From NCBI RefSeq assembly GCF_030272615.1, contig NC_081415.1, forward strand, positions 193,548,695 through 193,612,694: 64,000 bases of DNA, read 5' to 3'. The first letter of the stretch is position 1. Each line of letters opens with the position of its first letter. Source of the stretch: Cryptomeria japonica (taxonomy: Eukaryota; Streptophyta; Pinopsida; Cupressales; Cupressaceae). Shown piece by piece: positions 22,360 to 34,100 of the stretch. The position numbers and the translations under genes are program-made. The notes under the pieces were generated by a model. It saw only the letters and a program-made list of their open reading frames with translations, did not search any database and was not told the origin of the DNA.

Positions 22360-25300
22360 ATGAGCCAGGCGACGAGTGGTACTGGAGGTTCTAAGCCCAA
22401 GGCCACAACAAGTGGAGCAGGAGGACCTGGAAGTTCCAAGGCCAGTGCCATTGAGGAAACGATGGTTAAGAAATACAAAGAAGAATATGTAGATTTGATG
22501 CCAAGGACTTCTGTTGCTTTGAATACAAATCATTTGGCATGGAGAGATTTATGGAGCCAATGCAGAAACCTTACCATGCTTAATATGACTAGTTTTGCTC
22601 TGTTTCATTATTTCTGGAAAAATAGGGTTAAGGGTGTCCCGATATCAAACCCTTGGGATTTAAATATGGCAAAGTTAATTGTGCCAGATGTGTATGTTGA
22701 TGTGGATTTGATCAAAGAGTTGGCCAAACGCTATTACCCAGTATCTAGGGTAATCAAAAGAAAGAACTAGTCTGCCCTAGTTTCAATTAACAGAGCTAGC
22801 TTTGTTGAAGATTTCCAGATTACTGGTGTTGCATGTACATATATAGATTTGGAGCAGTTTGTAGAGGATTATGACAAATACAAAGGTGTTATCAAGAAGC
22901 ATGCAATTCCCAGATACATGCCTAGGGTGAATAGAAAGCCGGTTATAATTCTAGAGAGTATCAAACCACCATTTGACATCACACCTTTCCACCATTATAT
23001 GCATTGTACAATCTATGGATTATGCAGAGTGTTGGGTTTTGATGGAGATTCAATAGTGTCAGCTGAATTACCGATTATGACCATGGACATTCAACACCCA
23101 GATGTTAACAAAGATTACGATTATGTGGGCTATGTGGTTGAACACATTCATAATGCTCTAGTTGAAATTCAGAGTGGTGGTGCACCCAGTCCTACATTCA
23201 AGCATTATTCATTGCTGATGCATTTAATCTTGCTCTATAATTTTGATTTCATGGATAAAGAATTGGGTGTCTTAATGACAATACAAAGATGGACCCAGGT
23301 TTGGGTCAGTAGTTCTCCCCATTCTTCTTTCCTTTTCTTTGAAAATTGGATTGTTTCACCAATTATGGAAATGCTAGGAATAAATAGGGAATGATTGTCA
23401 ATTAATGTTAGGAGAGTTTTGAAACCTTACTATTATGTTCCAAACTAGCCTATTTCACATAATTGGGGGGACTTATTTTTTTGATAACTTTACTATGATC
23501 AGAGTCTATGGGTGTCCTCAGCCTCCCCATATTTTACCAAAATTTGTTCCAATTAGGATTGCTTTTATGGAGTTTATCTGGCAATTGACCCTAGTTGAAA
23601 AAGAATACCTTGAAAAACATAGGAAGGGTTCTCTTCTTCCTAGGCTTTGGGTTGCGTCTAATTTTACCATTGGTAGGAGTTCCTTTGATAAAGTAAACAA
23701 TTTCCTTAAATAGTATAGGTTGGTTAATGTTGTGTCTAGATTCTGTGATCCTGAATAATTTATTAAACTTGCATTGCCAAAAATGACACCTTGGGCCAAC
23801 ATAAAGGACCATGAACCATTGGATGATGAAGACGTGGTTAGAAATTTGCTGAGAAAAGATGAAGTACAAGAAAGGAGAAGAAAATGAAAAAAATTGATGA
23901 GAGTTGAAGCAGAATTGAAGGTTGTTGACCCTAGTTTCTCAGGTTTTTGCCCTAATAGCCCATACCTGGAGAGGATTAACAAAATGTGAGTTTATATGAA
24001 ACTGTGATGGAACAAATGCCTCAAATTCCAGAAGTGGTTGCTCAGCAGCAAGACCCCCAAGATGGGCATTCTTCACATGGCAAGAGGCCACTTAGTGTGT
24101 ATGTTGATGATGTAGAGTGTGGGGATGAAGTTCAATCTACCCGAGTGCCAGCTGCAAAGAAACAAAAAACCACTAAGGTTAGTACAATTGTGAGGAGAGA
24201 CCCTGCTAGAGAAATTGTTACAGAACAAGGACACTACTTTCATCAAATAAGGACACATCTCAGAGAAGCAGGGCAAAATGAAGAACAGGGAGAAACAAAT
24301 GAAGCCCTTGTTCAAGGCTTTGATGAGCATGTGATGTTGTCAAATGAGTTCATGAAAGATGATGACTTTATTAAGTCAGATGAATTTAAGTTTTTTTTGA
24401 CAAGGTTGAAACAAAGTCAATTAAAACAAAATCTAATCATAGAGGAAGAAAATGAAGAAAAGAAAGAGGAGATCATCAAGGCACTGCAAGAATATGATCC
24501 TGACAGGGAGGAAATATTTGTGGAACATGCAAGACAATTGATAAAGAGCACTGGTATGATTATGATGCCTGACTGGGATATTCAGTCTATTTTTATTATT
24601 GATCAGATTAGGAAGCAAGAGGATCCAATGTTTAAAACTAAATTTGAAATTGGAGATGTAATAAGAGGATCGGGATTTAATCCTAAGTCAAAGACACTTG
24701 CTGCTTGGTCTTTGGCCCCTTCTACTCAAAAGCCCCACCTTCTAAATATCCAAGTAGAAAAGAAAGCTGACAGAATGATCTGGAACTTGCAAAACACAAC
24801 TGACATAGAGATTGCCTCATTTTTGCCTCAAGTTTCTTTCATGAATTTATCAAAAACAAAGGATTTATCAAGAAGATACACAAAAACATATACCCAATTG
24901 ATTGCATTGTCTAAAAAATATGAAGAGACACTGATGAAGAAGGGCACTCTGGAGGAAGAGTTAGTGGAGTTGAAAGAAAAAATTGCAAATGAGCCCCCTC
25001 CAATACAGATTACAAAACAAGTACAAGAAATACCAGCTGATGTGACAACAAAAATGGAGGAATACATAGGGAAAATTGAAAAGCTTGAAAAGGAACAAAA
25101 TGTCAAGGCTATCTCTGTTGTGTCAAGAATTCTATAACACAGGATTAATGTATTGAAAGGCAAATGGATGGTAGTGCATGATTTGCATATTTCTTTGAAA
25201 GAGGGAATCAAAACATCCTCTGAGGTTGTCGCTTTTCTTGGATCTTTGTTCAATGTTTGGTTAGGAAGAAGCAGATTAATGGATAAACTAGATACTGCAA

Positions 25301-25790
25301 TGATGTATAGTGATGAGTTCCCTCCCAAGATCAGTGACACTAAAGACATGGTGGAGGTAATGAATGCAACTTATGCATTTTCCACAGGGAAGGATGTGCT
25401 TATACATGATAAATTGCAGACATTTGGGAAGGTTATAGTAAATTGGTGCCTTCAATTTATGGTAGTAATGGAGATTTGAAATCAGATTCTGATTGGACCA
25501 GCGAATTTGATTTGATTCTAGAGCAAGAAGAAATAATCAAGCATGTAAATGAACAGGTCGATCTAATTTCCTTAACGGTCTGCTTGATTCACTGTTCAAG
25601 GTTGAGGTTGACCATGCAAAGTTTATTGTTGAGTCCAGGGCAGTTATAAATGCCAGATGGATAGATTTAGTTGCAAAGTTGGAAGAGGTAAAGGCATTCA
25701 GCTGGCCAACAGACAAAGAGGTGGACACAAGCCATGCTAAAGCCAAAGAAGAAATCTCAGGTTGAGGTTGCTACCAAAGATTCCTCACAG
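22360..25790 (+). pseudogene. Decayed long ORF of unknown family (about 1,100 codons)
   Basis: I do not recognise this protein. Part 1 (22360-23394) begins with a Gly/Ser/Thr-rich start (MSQATSGTGGSKPK), then WRDLWSQCRNLTMLN, FALFHYFWKNRVKGVPISNP and DITPFHHYMHCTIYGLCRVL. It has one in-frame TAG at 22768 and ends TGA at 23392. Part 2 (23435 to about 23930, another frame) reads YFFDNFTMIRVYGCPQPPH and continues past stops at 23711 and 23755. Part 3 (23986-25479) is acidic, then coiled coil (KKYEETLMKKGTLEEELVEL), with a stop at 25135. A frameshifted tail runs to about 25765. The uniform amino-acid texture across stops shows it was once one protein. It lies between GCGAG-rich tracts inside the hAT-like composite and may be cargo or part of a separate element. 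Confidence 0.6.
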
Positions 25791-26517
25791 TAATCCTAAG
25801 CTTGTTGAATCCTTAGGTTGAGGTTGCCACTTTTATTGATCAATGATGTTGAACTTGAAAAATCTTATATAGTTATAATAGCTCAATTGTTCAAGAATTT
25901 GATAAGTGCATAGTTGAATCGCATTGTGAATTTACTTTCTGATATAATTATGTATATAATATCAATATCATTTGCAGTTTGAGATCTTCACATAATTGTC
26001 TTTGTGTTGAATTTATGTTTTCACTGTGAATTGAATGGTCAAGGGTTTTTTAGTTTACATATGAATCTAGGTTGTGTATGTAATGGCATTATTCATAATT
26101 TCATTCGACATTCCTATTTATCTGCAAATGAATCTTATTGAAGTTTATTATCAAGTTATCTTTGAATTGTAAGTGACTCTATGCCCTAGGATAAGGCACT
26201 GGTTTGTTGTCTTGATATTTTACTAATTATGTTGTATTCATATCTATTGTGGTGTTTAATACTTTCATTCTTAATACTCTTATGATTTTATATGCTATGG
26301 ATGTTTATGTAATATATATGGAGGTGTTCTATGACTATGTCTATAATCCGCCCACCAATTACAATGAGGTGAATCCTTAATATGATTCCAGACTAACATA
26401 AATTTTGCATTCCTGGGCATAATAGGATTAGGAAGCATTAAATGAAAAATTACATACACCATAACAATGCAACAAATGAAAAAGTTAAATCTCATGATTC
26501 TAATCATTTGAAAGAGA
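25791..26517. other. AT-rich non-coding stretch
   Basis: No gene seen. It holds a repeated GGTTGAGGTTGC phrase near 25762 and 25815 and long AT runs. Confidence 0.5.
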
Positions 26518-26731
26518 TAGAATTATACACAAAATAAATTTATATATAACTCCTTCAAGACCCTGCACAAATCTTGACACTAAATGTTTTTCATTTGCTC
26601 TATATGATCAATAAAATAGTAGAATGAAATATTCATTGAAACTATGATAGAATTATACACAAAATAAATTTATATATAACACAGTCAAGAACTTGCACAA
26701 AGCTTGACACTAAATGCTTTTCATTTTCTCT
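26518..26731. repeat. Tandem duplication of about 130 bp
   Basis: AGAATTATACACAAAATAAA then TTTATATATAAC, CTTGACACTAAATG and TTTTCATTT occurs at 26518 and again at 26648 with a few substitutions. Confidence 0.85.
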
Positions 26732-26784
26732 GTAAATGACTATACAATATACAACTTGCTCCCTTCACCTAGAGTCTAGAATCA

Positions 26785-26888
26785 CTACTAGAACCAGAAA
26801 AGGAACCCCAATGACTATACAACTTCCAAAACTGCTTGAGCCATGCCATTATCACCTTGATACCTTTGGATGGAATGTGAGATGTTAC
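26785..26888 (-). other. Possible 3' end of an ORF split by the Ty3 insertion
   Basis: If the Ty3 element (26889-38303) and one GTTAC copy are removed, the minus-strand frame from 38690 continues here as ERNISHSIQRYQGDNGMAQA and stops. About 160 codons in total, no known domain. It could be chance. Confidence 0.3.
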
Positions 26889-27638
26889 TGTATATGGTGA
26901 AAATGGATAACAATAATAACAATATTGAAAGGCTAAATGAATTCAACCACAAAACCCTAGCCTAACAATCAACAAAGATCCACCATAACATATGAAGATT
27001 ACCTAAGACAATGCAAATCACATGAAATCACAAAGATTATACCATCACATGTCCAATAGGGTTTTGATCTCCATTCTTCCTATCTCCATTGATCTTGCTT
27101 GATATATATTTGCTCTCAGATTTTATGTGCACAAGAGCTCAACAAAGAACGGAATGTGGTTGCAAGTAGGATCGTAATGTAGTCAAGTCCTCCAAATTGT
27201 CGATTAGGTCATTAGGGTGATTGATTAGCGTTTGATAATGAAGGAAGCATCTCCTTAAATAGAAGACACAATATGAAATGGAGGGATAAGATTGAGAGGT
27301 GTAAAAAGGAGGTCGGCTAGGATTAGAGGGTAGGTAAAAGAAATAATAAAATAATGAAAGGGGTAGGTAGTGTATGAATTAAGAGATGAATAACATGTGT
27401 CATAGGTAGAAAAGGTTAATGAATTAATTAAATAAATAAAGATTTATTTAATTAATAGAAGAAGTAGGATAATTTAAATAAATAAATGTATTTATTTAAA
27501 TGAGAAATAAGGCTAGAAGAGGATAAATGAATTAATTAAATAAATAAGGATTTATTTAATTAATAGAAGAATTAGGCTTAGATAATTAAATAAATAAAAT
27601 ATTTATTTAATTAGACATGACAATTTTGGGTGTCTACA
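26889..27638 (-). repeat. 3' LTR of the young Ty3 element
   Basis: 750 bp, near-identical to 37554-38303. The part nearest the polypurine tract is built of repeated AATTAATTAAATAAATAAA words arranged as imperfect palindromes. A TATTTAAGGA box on the minus strand (near 27255) is a possible promoter. Confidence 0.95.
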
Positions 27639-27655
27639 TTTTACCCCTCTTTGAG
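27639..27655 (-). promoter_or_regulatory. Polypurine tract
   Basis: On the minus strand CTCAAAGAGGGGTAAAA abuts the LTR start TGTAGACACC. It is nearly the same as the tract at 4431-4447. Confidence 0.88.
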
Positions 27656-27738
27656 ACAATGCGGCTTGTCGCGTTGTTTCAAAGAAGATAAGATGAACTG
27701 ATATAGAGTTGCCCCAAGATGGGAATGATATGCCCCCT

Positions 27739-27785
27739 CGAGAGATTGGATGAAAATGTCTGAAAAGAATGCAGAAAATCTCTCG
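27739..27785. repeat. Hairpin with 9-bp arms near the 3' end
   Basis: CGAGAGATT (27739-27747) and AATCTCTCG (27777-27785). On the element's sense strand it is followed by GAGGGGGCATATC, matching the hairpin-GAGGGGCATTATC arrangement at 4197-4312 in the left Ty3 element. Confidence 0.75.
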
Positions 27786-28274
27786 ATAAGAAAGACAGGA
27801 TAGAATGGACTAGCCGGATAAAGTGACAGAGTCATGGGATAATGAAGACTGACTTGGGAGGCGAGGGCTAGGGCTAGGCTATAAGATAGACCATGGGGGA
27901 AAATACATCCTCATTGTCATCTACACATTCACAAGAGCATAGTGCAGAGCAAAAATAAAGCAGCAACAGTCAGCAGCGATGGCTTTTGTTCACAGATTCG
28001 ACCGTGTTCGCCGATTCTAGAGGCCAGCGGAGGCAGGAGAGCCGATGAGTACCACAAAACCTCCTCATACTTTGATGCATTTATTGTTGTCATTAATGCA
28101 TACTAGGTAATGTAATAAATGCGCGTTTATGTCAGGAAAGCGCGTTTGTGTCCAAAAAATGTGAATTTGTGTCTTCTAGGTCAAATCGGCAGTTCTGTGA
28201 TGAACATACGCTGTCGATTGGATAAGCTACTGAGAGGATACACTCAAGCAGGTCCTTTAGGAAGACTAGGATAG

Positions 28275-28625
28275 ATCAAGGCACTTTGTGATGAACAGTG
28301 AGTACCAAGATAAAGTACTTTGTGATGAACAAGGAGTACTAAAATATGAGCAGCACTTTGTGATGAATAGGGAGTGCAAATGTGAGCAGCACTTTGTGAT
28401 GAACAGGGAGTACTGAAATATGAGCAGCACTTTGTGATGAACAAGGAGTGCAAATGTGAGTAACACTTTGTGATGAATAGGGAGTGTCACACACGTAGTA
28501 CTTTGTGATGAACAATGAGTACCACTAGGATAAATAGCAACACTTTGTGATGAACAGTGAGTGTCACTAGGGTAGATAGCCATATGAATTTAGATAGCGA
28601 GTAGCATTTTGTGATAAATAGTGAA
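28275..28625. repeat. Array of about 9 ACTTTGTGATGAACA units
   Basis: (G)CACTTTGTGATGAACAGGGA with GTAC/GTGC recurs every 33-57 bp with spacers such as AATATGAGCAG. It lies immediately 5' of the antisense PMD fragment. Frames on either strand (for example 28583-28244) are translations of the repeat, not genes. Confidence 0.9.
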
Positions 28626-28670
28626 TGCCACTATGACTGACATGATTGAGTGGCTTGACTGCAGGAGTAT

Positions 28671-29225
28671 TTGCCGATGCTAGAGTCATGGGAGAGATGC
28701 CCGTCGACGCAAAGGTTGCAACCTGAGTTGACAGCCGAGGACCGAGCTACGATTGAGGCTATGGGATTGAGATACCTTTTGTATGTGCCTGAGTTTCGGG
28801 CGAACATGGGATTGCTGACTGCACTGGCTGAGAGATGGCACTCAAAGACTTGTAGTTTGCATTTGCTGATGGGTGAGATGACAGTCACCCTGGAGGATGT
28901 ATATAGGATTCTGCGGATACCAATTGATGGGGAGTTAGTACCCTACGATCGAGACGGAGACAAGGATGCACTAAGATGAGTGTTCTAGGATCCAGGACTA
29001 GAGATGAGGGTGGGACATGTGGCATGGGATACCATGACATGGATAGGATTAGCACTACCAATAGTGTTGGCAGGAGTTATCAGTGGGTTCCTCTGTCTAG
29101 ATAGGGCGACACGAGGTGTGGCTGCAGGGGACACAGGGGCCAGGAGAGATGATCTTGGGATGGTTCCTTCTAGGGCTCAAACTCCATCAAGGCCAACCGG
29201 CTCTGAGGAAGGGAATTTATCATAG
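28671..29225 (+). pseudogene. Truncated antisense PMD ORF
   Basis: It starts MPMLESWERCPSTQRLQPEL. The PMD signature RYLLYVPEFRANMGLLTALA, ERWHSKTCSLHLLMGEM and TVTLEDVYRILRIPIDGELV aligns with the PMD ORF at 2869-2036. In-frame stops at 28977 (TGA) and 28986 (TAG) sit in LR*VF*DPG and would be CGA and CAG. The frame then continues as VLAGVISGFLCLDRATRGV before going out of register near 29130. Only about half of the domain remains. It runs opposite to the host Ty3 element. Confidence 0.75.
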
Positions 29226-30720
29226 CCGTAGAGGGCTCCCTATGTATCAGTATTGTACCATTTTGTATGATGATGTAGACACCTGCGGGTGATTGTAGCC
29301 ATATGATTTTGACATCATTGTATCATGACACTTTATATATATATATGAGATGATTCATCTTTGCGGAAGCTATATGCATGCATACCTATGTGATGTATGT
29401 TTCTATGTGATGCTTATGATATGGATGCAAATATGTATATGATGAAATGCAATATATTTTATTCTTTTATGTTGTATATGTGATGCATGATGCAAATGTG
29501 AATGTATGTGATACAGATGAATATGATAATGCAGATGTAAATTGTGCTAACGGGTGTTGTGTGCAGGATTTGATGCAGTTGTGATATCTATATGTATGTA
29601 TGAAATGCTTATATGTGGTAATGTAGGTGTAAACTACATGAAATGCAATTGTTTTTGGTGTGTCATTATACTCAATCATGTGATAGCAAGCTACGCGGAC
29701 TCAAGAAGGATGATGGAAGTCAATCAAGAAAGGGGGATGAAAGATAGAAGATATGAACGTGAAAGAGCTTCTTGTGCATTATCATCATTGAGCTTTATTA
29801 TGGCAAAATAGGTTATGACAATCGAGGCATGTGTTTGACCCAGAAAGTCATTGTACCTATTTGCATGGAGATAAGACAGGCATAAACAAGGAATGCCCCA
29901 ATTCATACTAGACTCACAATGTCCTCATATCCTTGGACAAGTCATAGCATTACTAAGAGACAATCCACAGACAGAAAATACAAATAGGTGACGACACCCC
30001 ATCCTCGCCTTTCTAGTCAAAGACATCCTAGAGATAGAATCTCTAGTCAGAGACATCCTAGAAAAGCTAAAAGACATGTCACCAAAAGATAAAATCAAAA
30101 GAAAACCAAGACTCGACACCAACATCCACTATAGTCCTCAAGTTTAGTGTCTCTTGTCACTTGTATAAGTCTTATTTGATTGTGGTCACAATGTTTACTT
30201 TCACAAAAAGGATAGATAGCACTGAACCATATGTTGTCTGAGTCTGTTGAAAGATTTGATTTGTTGAAGCCCATTGTTGCTGCCGTGTCTCATCTGAAAT
30301 TGACTGAATCCATGAAACTGATACTTTATTACGGAGAAGATGAAAATTTATTGCAGATTGTGCCCGAATAGATTGAAGAAACTGGAAGAAACTGTACTCC
30401 TTGAAACATGTGGTGTTCTTAGTTCCACACCCATCACTAGACGTAGGAATTGCCTTAGCCACAGATAGGATCTGATTTATTATGGATGGAAAGGGAGGTT
30501 TATTATGAACGGCTAACCAATCTTGGGTAGATCAATAACAAGCCATGATGGGAATGGGTAAGTTTATTGTGAGTGAATAGGTTGTGAGTGTGTGCAAAGT
30601 GAAATGATGAAAGAGAATCCTGAAGGAGGGAGGAGCAATGTCTCTACGCATGGCGCTGGTGACCCAGTTTTCACCATGGTACTTGCCCAGGGCACCACCG
30701 AAGTGGTTTTCACTGTTGGA
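29226..30720. other. Non-coding remainder between PMD fragment and integrase tail
   Basis: Small ATGTGATGTATG-like repeats at 29330-29520, then sequence with no convincing frame. CTAGTCAAAGACATCCTAGA is repeated with one change at about 30013 and 30041. Short frames here have no domain signature. Confidence 0.55.
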
Positions 30721-30880
30721 CGAAATTATTTCTCTTTACTTTTTTCGATTTTTCAATTTTTTTTGTTGTCACAAGGCACCTGTTTGCCAGGTTTTCACCA
30801 AGTAACGATTTTTTTTGTTTTTATAATTTTTTTGTATTTTTGAATTTTTTTGATTTTTTTTGTATTTTTTTTGAATTAGG
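30720..30880. repeat. T-rich low-complexity tract
   Basis: Runs of TTTTTTTG and TTTTTGTATTTTT on the plus strand (A-rich in element sense), directly 3' of the integrase remnant. Confidence 0.8.
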
Positions 30881-31130
30881 ATATTCCAAAGAGATATGTA
30901 TAGAACCTGTGAAGGTGCATGCTGTTGATAGGATCCTCCAAAGGTTCACCCTCTGTAGTTGAGAGCTGATATGCCCCAGATCCATATGCTGTTGTAATGA
31001 TGTAAGGACCAAGGCAGTTTGGTTCGAACTTGCCCTTCTTCTCTCTGTCTTGTTGATTTTTGGGGTTTTCTCTGAGAACCAAATCACCTACCTCAAATGT
31101 GCGAGGCTTGACTTTATGATTATAATTGCA
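30876..31130 (-). pseudogene. Integrase C-terminal remnant (GPY/F module)
   Basis: Directly after the TAA that ends the gag-protease ORF (31131-31133), the same reading frame continues CNYNHKVKPRTFEVGDLVLR, then LGPYIITTAYGSGAYQLS and EDPINSMHLHRFY. This is the GPY/F module that ends many Ty3 integrases. The integrase zinc finger and DDE core, RNase H and RT are absent upstream. One C-to-T change (CAA to TAA) would explain the single stop that separates it from gag-protease. Confidence 0.82.
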
Positions 31131-34100
31131 TTATTCCTTGAATGAATGATGTGTAGCTCGAGTGACTGTCTTTCTTGATAAAGGAATTGAGATAGAATTA
31201 CTAGTGTGTGGACTACACAGGCCCTTATGCGTGTCACTTAAAGAAGTTTGGGCATCCTTGACAACAAAGTCCTTCGAGGAAGCTCCATTAAAGGTCCATG
31301 ATGTATCGCCAGAAGGGAAAGGATGTGTGGAACAAGTGGATGAGCTATGAAGGCTTATGATTGCGAAAAAAAGTGAAAGTAGGATAGCATGATGGAGACT
31401 TAGGACCAACAAGTATTCTTTTTGACTTGAAATTTTAGAACTTTTACCCCTAGTTATTTTGATATTAGGGGAGATCAACTCTTGTTCTTTTTGCTTCATA
31501 GGATTTTTGTCCTTGACCTTTATTTTTGCAGAGTCCAATAGATTTTGATTTTGATTTGGACTAAAGGACTTTTTTTTATTATTGACTTTTAGATTTTTCT
31601 TTTCAAAGCTTGATTTTTGATCCCCAATGAGTAAGGGCTTTTGTGATTCTTGTTGATCCAAATATGGAAGTGGAGTGGAAATGGAAGAAGTCGATGAAAT
31701 GGTAAGGCTATGTGAGTTCTCAAGAGGGTTGGCGATACACTCAATAGATTCTTCATTGGAACCACTCTTACGACTATTGATATCAAGAGATGCTTGCACC
31801 GCTAGAGGAGATTTGCATTCAGACTTAGTAGCCACAACACTAGGTGGTTCACACCCAATTCCTTGGCATTGCAAATTGCTTGTAGGTTGTTCTTGTTGAC
31901 TAAATACCTTAGGAGATAGTGGGAGTTGATCAACATGAAAGATATACTCACCACATCCCATGTCTTTAATCTTTAACTTTTCTTTTAGCTCTGTTTGCTT
32001 TGATGTAGAAGCTTTCAAGGATTCTGGATCCACATATGCCGATGAAGGAATAGCTTCTCGATTGACTGGGATTGTTATTTCTGATAGAGGTTGCAGATTG
32101 TTGCAATATATGAATGGATTTGGATCCGCTTTGACGGTCACTTCAACTCCATTGTGTGGAAACTTAATGCATTGGTGATATGTAGATGGGACTTCCCTCA
32201 TTTCATGAATCCAAGGACGTCCTAGCAATATGTTGTATGTGAGATCAAGATCAAGTACTTGACAAACCACATCCTTTGTAATTGGCCCAACTCTGAGAGG
32301 TAAGGTGACTGTACCCTTGGATGAACGCTCTTCATCATCATATGCTTTGATGGTAATTTTGTTTGTAGAATTCACAGCTTTATCAGAATATCCCAATTGT
32401 TTAATTGTGCTCAATGTACAAATGTTTAGACCTGCTCCTCCATCTATCAGGACTCGTTTGATTCTATGTTTGTGTATGAAGGCTTCAATGTGTAATGGTG
32501 CATTATGTGGCTGACTTACGGAGGCGTCATCGACTTCTGTGAATGTAAGGGAATGTGGAATGGAAAGGTATCCCACCATGGCTTGAAACTGGTCCACGTT
32601 CAGATCAGTAGGAACGGCAGTGTCTCTCAAGATTTTGTCAAGAATGGCTTTATGTGCAGGGGATATGCGTAAGAGCTCAAGGATGGAGATGAGCGCGGGT
32701 GTCTTCCCTAACTGTTCTACAAGGTCATACTTAGGTTTGGTAGATGAAGAAGAAGTGTTTTTAGTTGAAGCACCTGGCAAAGTAATTTTACCTCGACAAG
32801 TTGTAACATGACATTCAGAGGTATGTTCGGAAGAAGATCCAACACCTCTTAGGACAATCTTGGGTCTCTGAGGAGGATTCTCAGGATTTTTGTTCTTGAT
32901 GGTAATAGTAGAGATATGATTGTCCATCGAGATGTGATTGATAGTTGAATCATAGTTATAGGGTGCTCTAGTATAGTTGGCCTGATCATCTGTGACTTTA
33001 GCTTTTCCCTTGTCGTGCTTTGGGAATGGTTCCTTAAACATCTCATGTTCTTGATTGGATGAGTGTCCCTCAATCTCAATGTCACCTCTATCAATGAGAT
33101 CTTGCACAATGTTCTTTAGTCGATGGCAATTACCTATCTTGTGACCCTTTCTCTTATGAAATTCACAATATTCATCATCGTTCCACCAATTTGGTTTGAC
33201 CTTTGGTTCATATGGAGGAAAATCTGGAACTGTGATCACTTTATTTGCCACAAGCTTTTTGAAGACTGATTCAAGTGGTTCTCCCAATGGGGTGTACTTC
33301 CTTCGTGGTCTAGAAGTTGTTTGAGTATTCACTTGATTGTTTGTAGAACTTGATCCCAAAAAGATGAATTTGGGTCGCACTGTGTTAGCATCAACAACAC
33401 CATCATTGACTGTGTTCTTGTTTTTATTCCAAAATCTTGGCTTGTCTTTTCCTTTAAAGTCATCTTTGTTTTCCTTGAATATCTTAATGACTCCTTGTTC
33501 AATTAGAACCTTTTCTGTTGCTAAGCCTTTTTCAATGACATCCTTGAAGATGGACAAACAAGATTTCCTTAGATCATAGCCAATGTATTTGTTAACATTT
33601 TGTGTGAACATCTCTACCATTTGTTTATGTGGAATTTCACAAGAGCATCTGCTAGCTAGATTTCTCCATCTTTGTAAAAATGATGCAAAAGATTCTCCTT
33701 CTTTTTGCTTAGTGTTGCACAAAGTAGTGATTGATATGTCTGTCTCTATATTGTAGGAGAAATGTTGGATAAATGCCTCTGCTAAGTCACCCCATGATTT
33801 AATACCAGGTGGGAGTTGGGAGAACCATTCCATAGCTTGATTGCCTAAGCTTTGTGGGAACAATCTCATCAAATATGTTTCTTCTACCGCTACCTCAATG
33901 CAAGCTGTGAAAAATTGTCTTATGTGTGCCTTGGGGTCCCCTTTTCCTCTATACTTATCAAATTTAGGCGTCGCAAAGTGTCCAGGAAATGGAGGCATTG
34001 GAATGCTCTTGTCAAATGGATAAGGACATATGTCTCTCATTGTGTACGTTGGCTTTGGTGTATTTATGTCCTCCATTTTCTTTTGTAAATCTCTGATTTG

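Noticed and set aside
28244-28583. Minus-strand Ser/Cys-rich frames
   Set aside because: They translate the ACTTTGTGATGAACA array and have no independent support.
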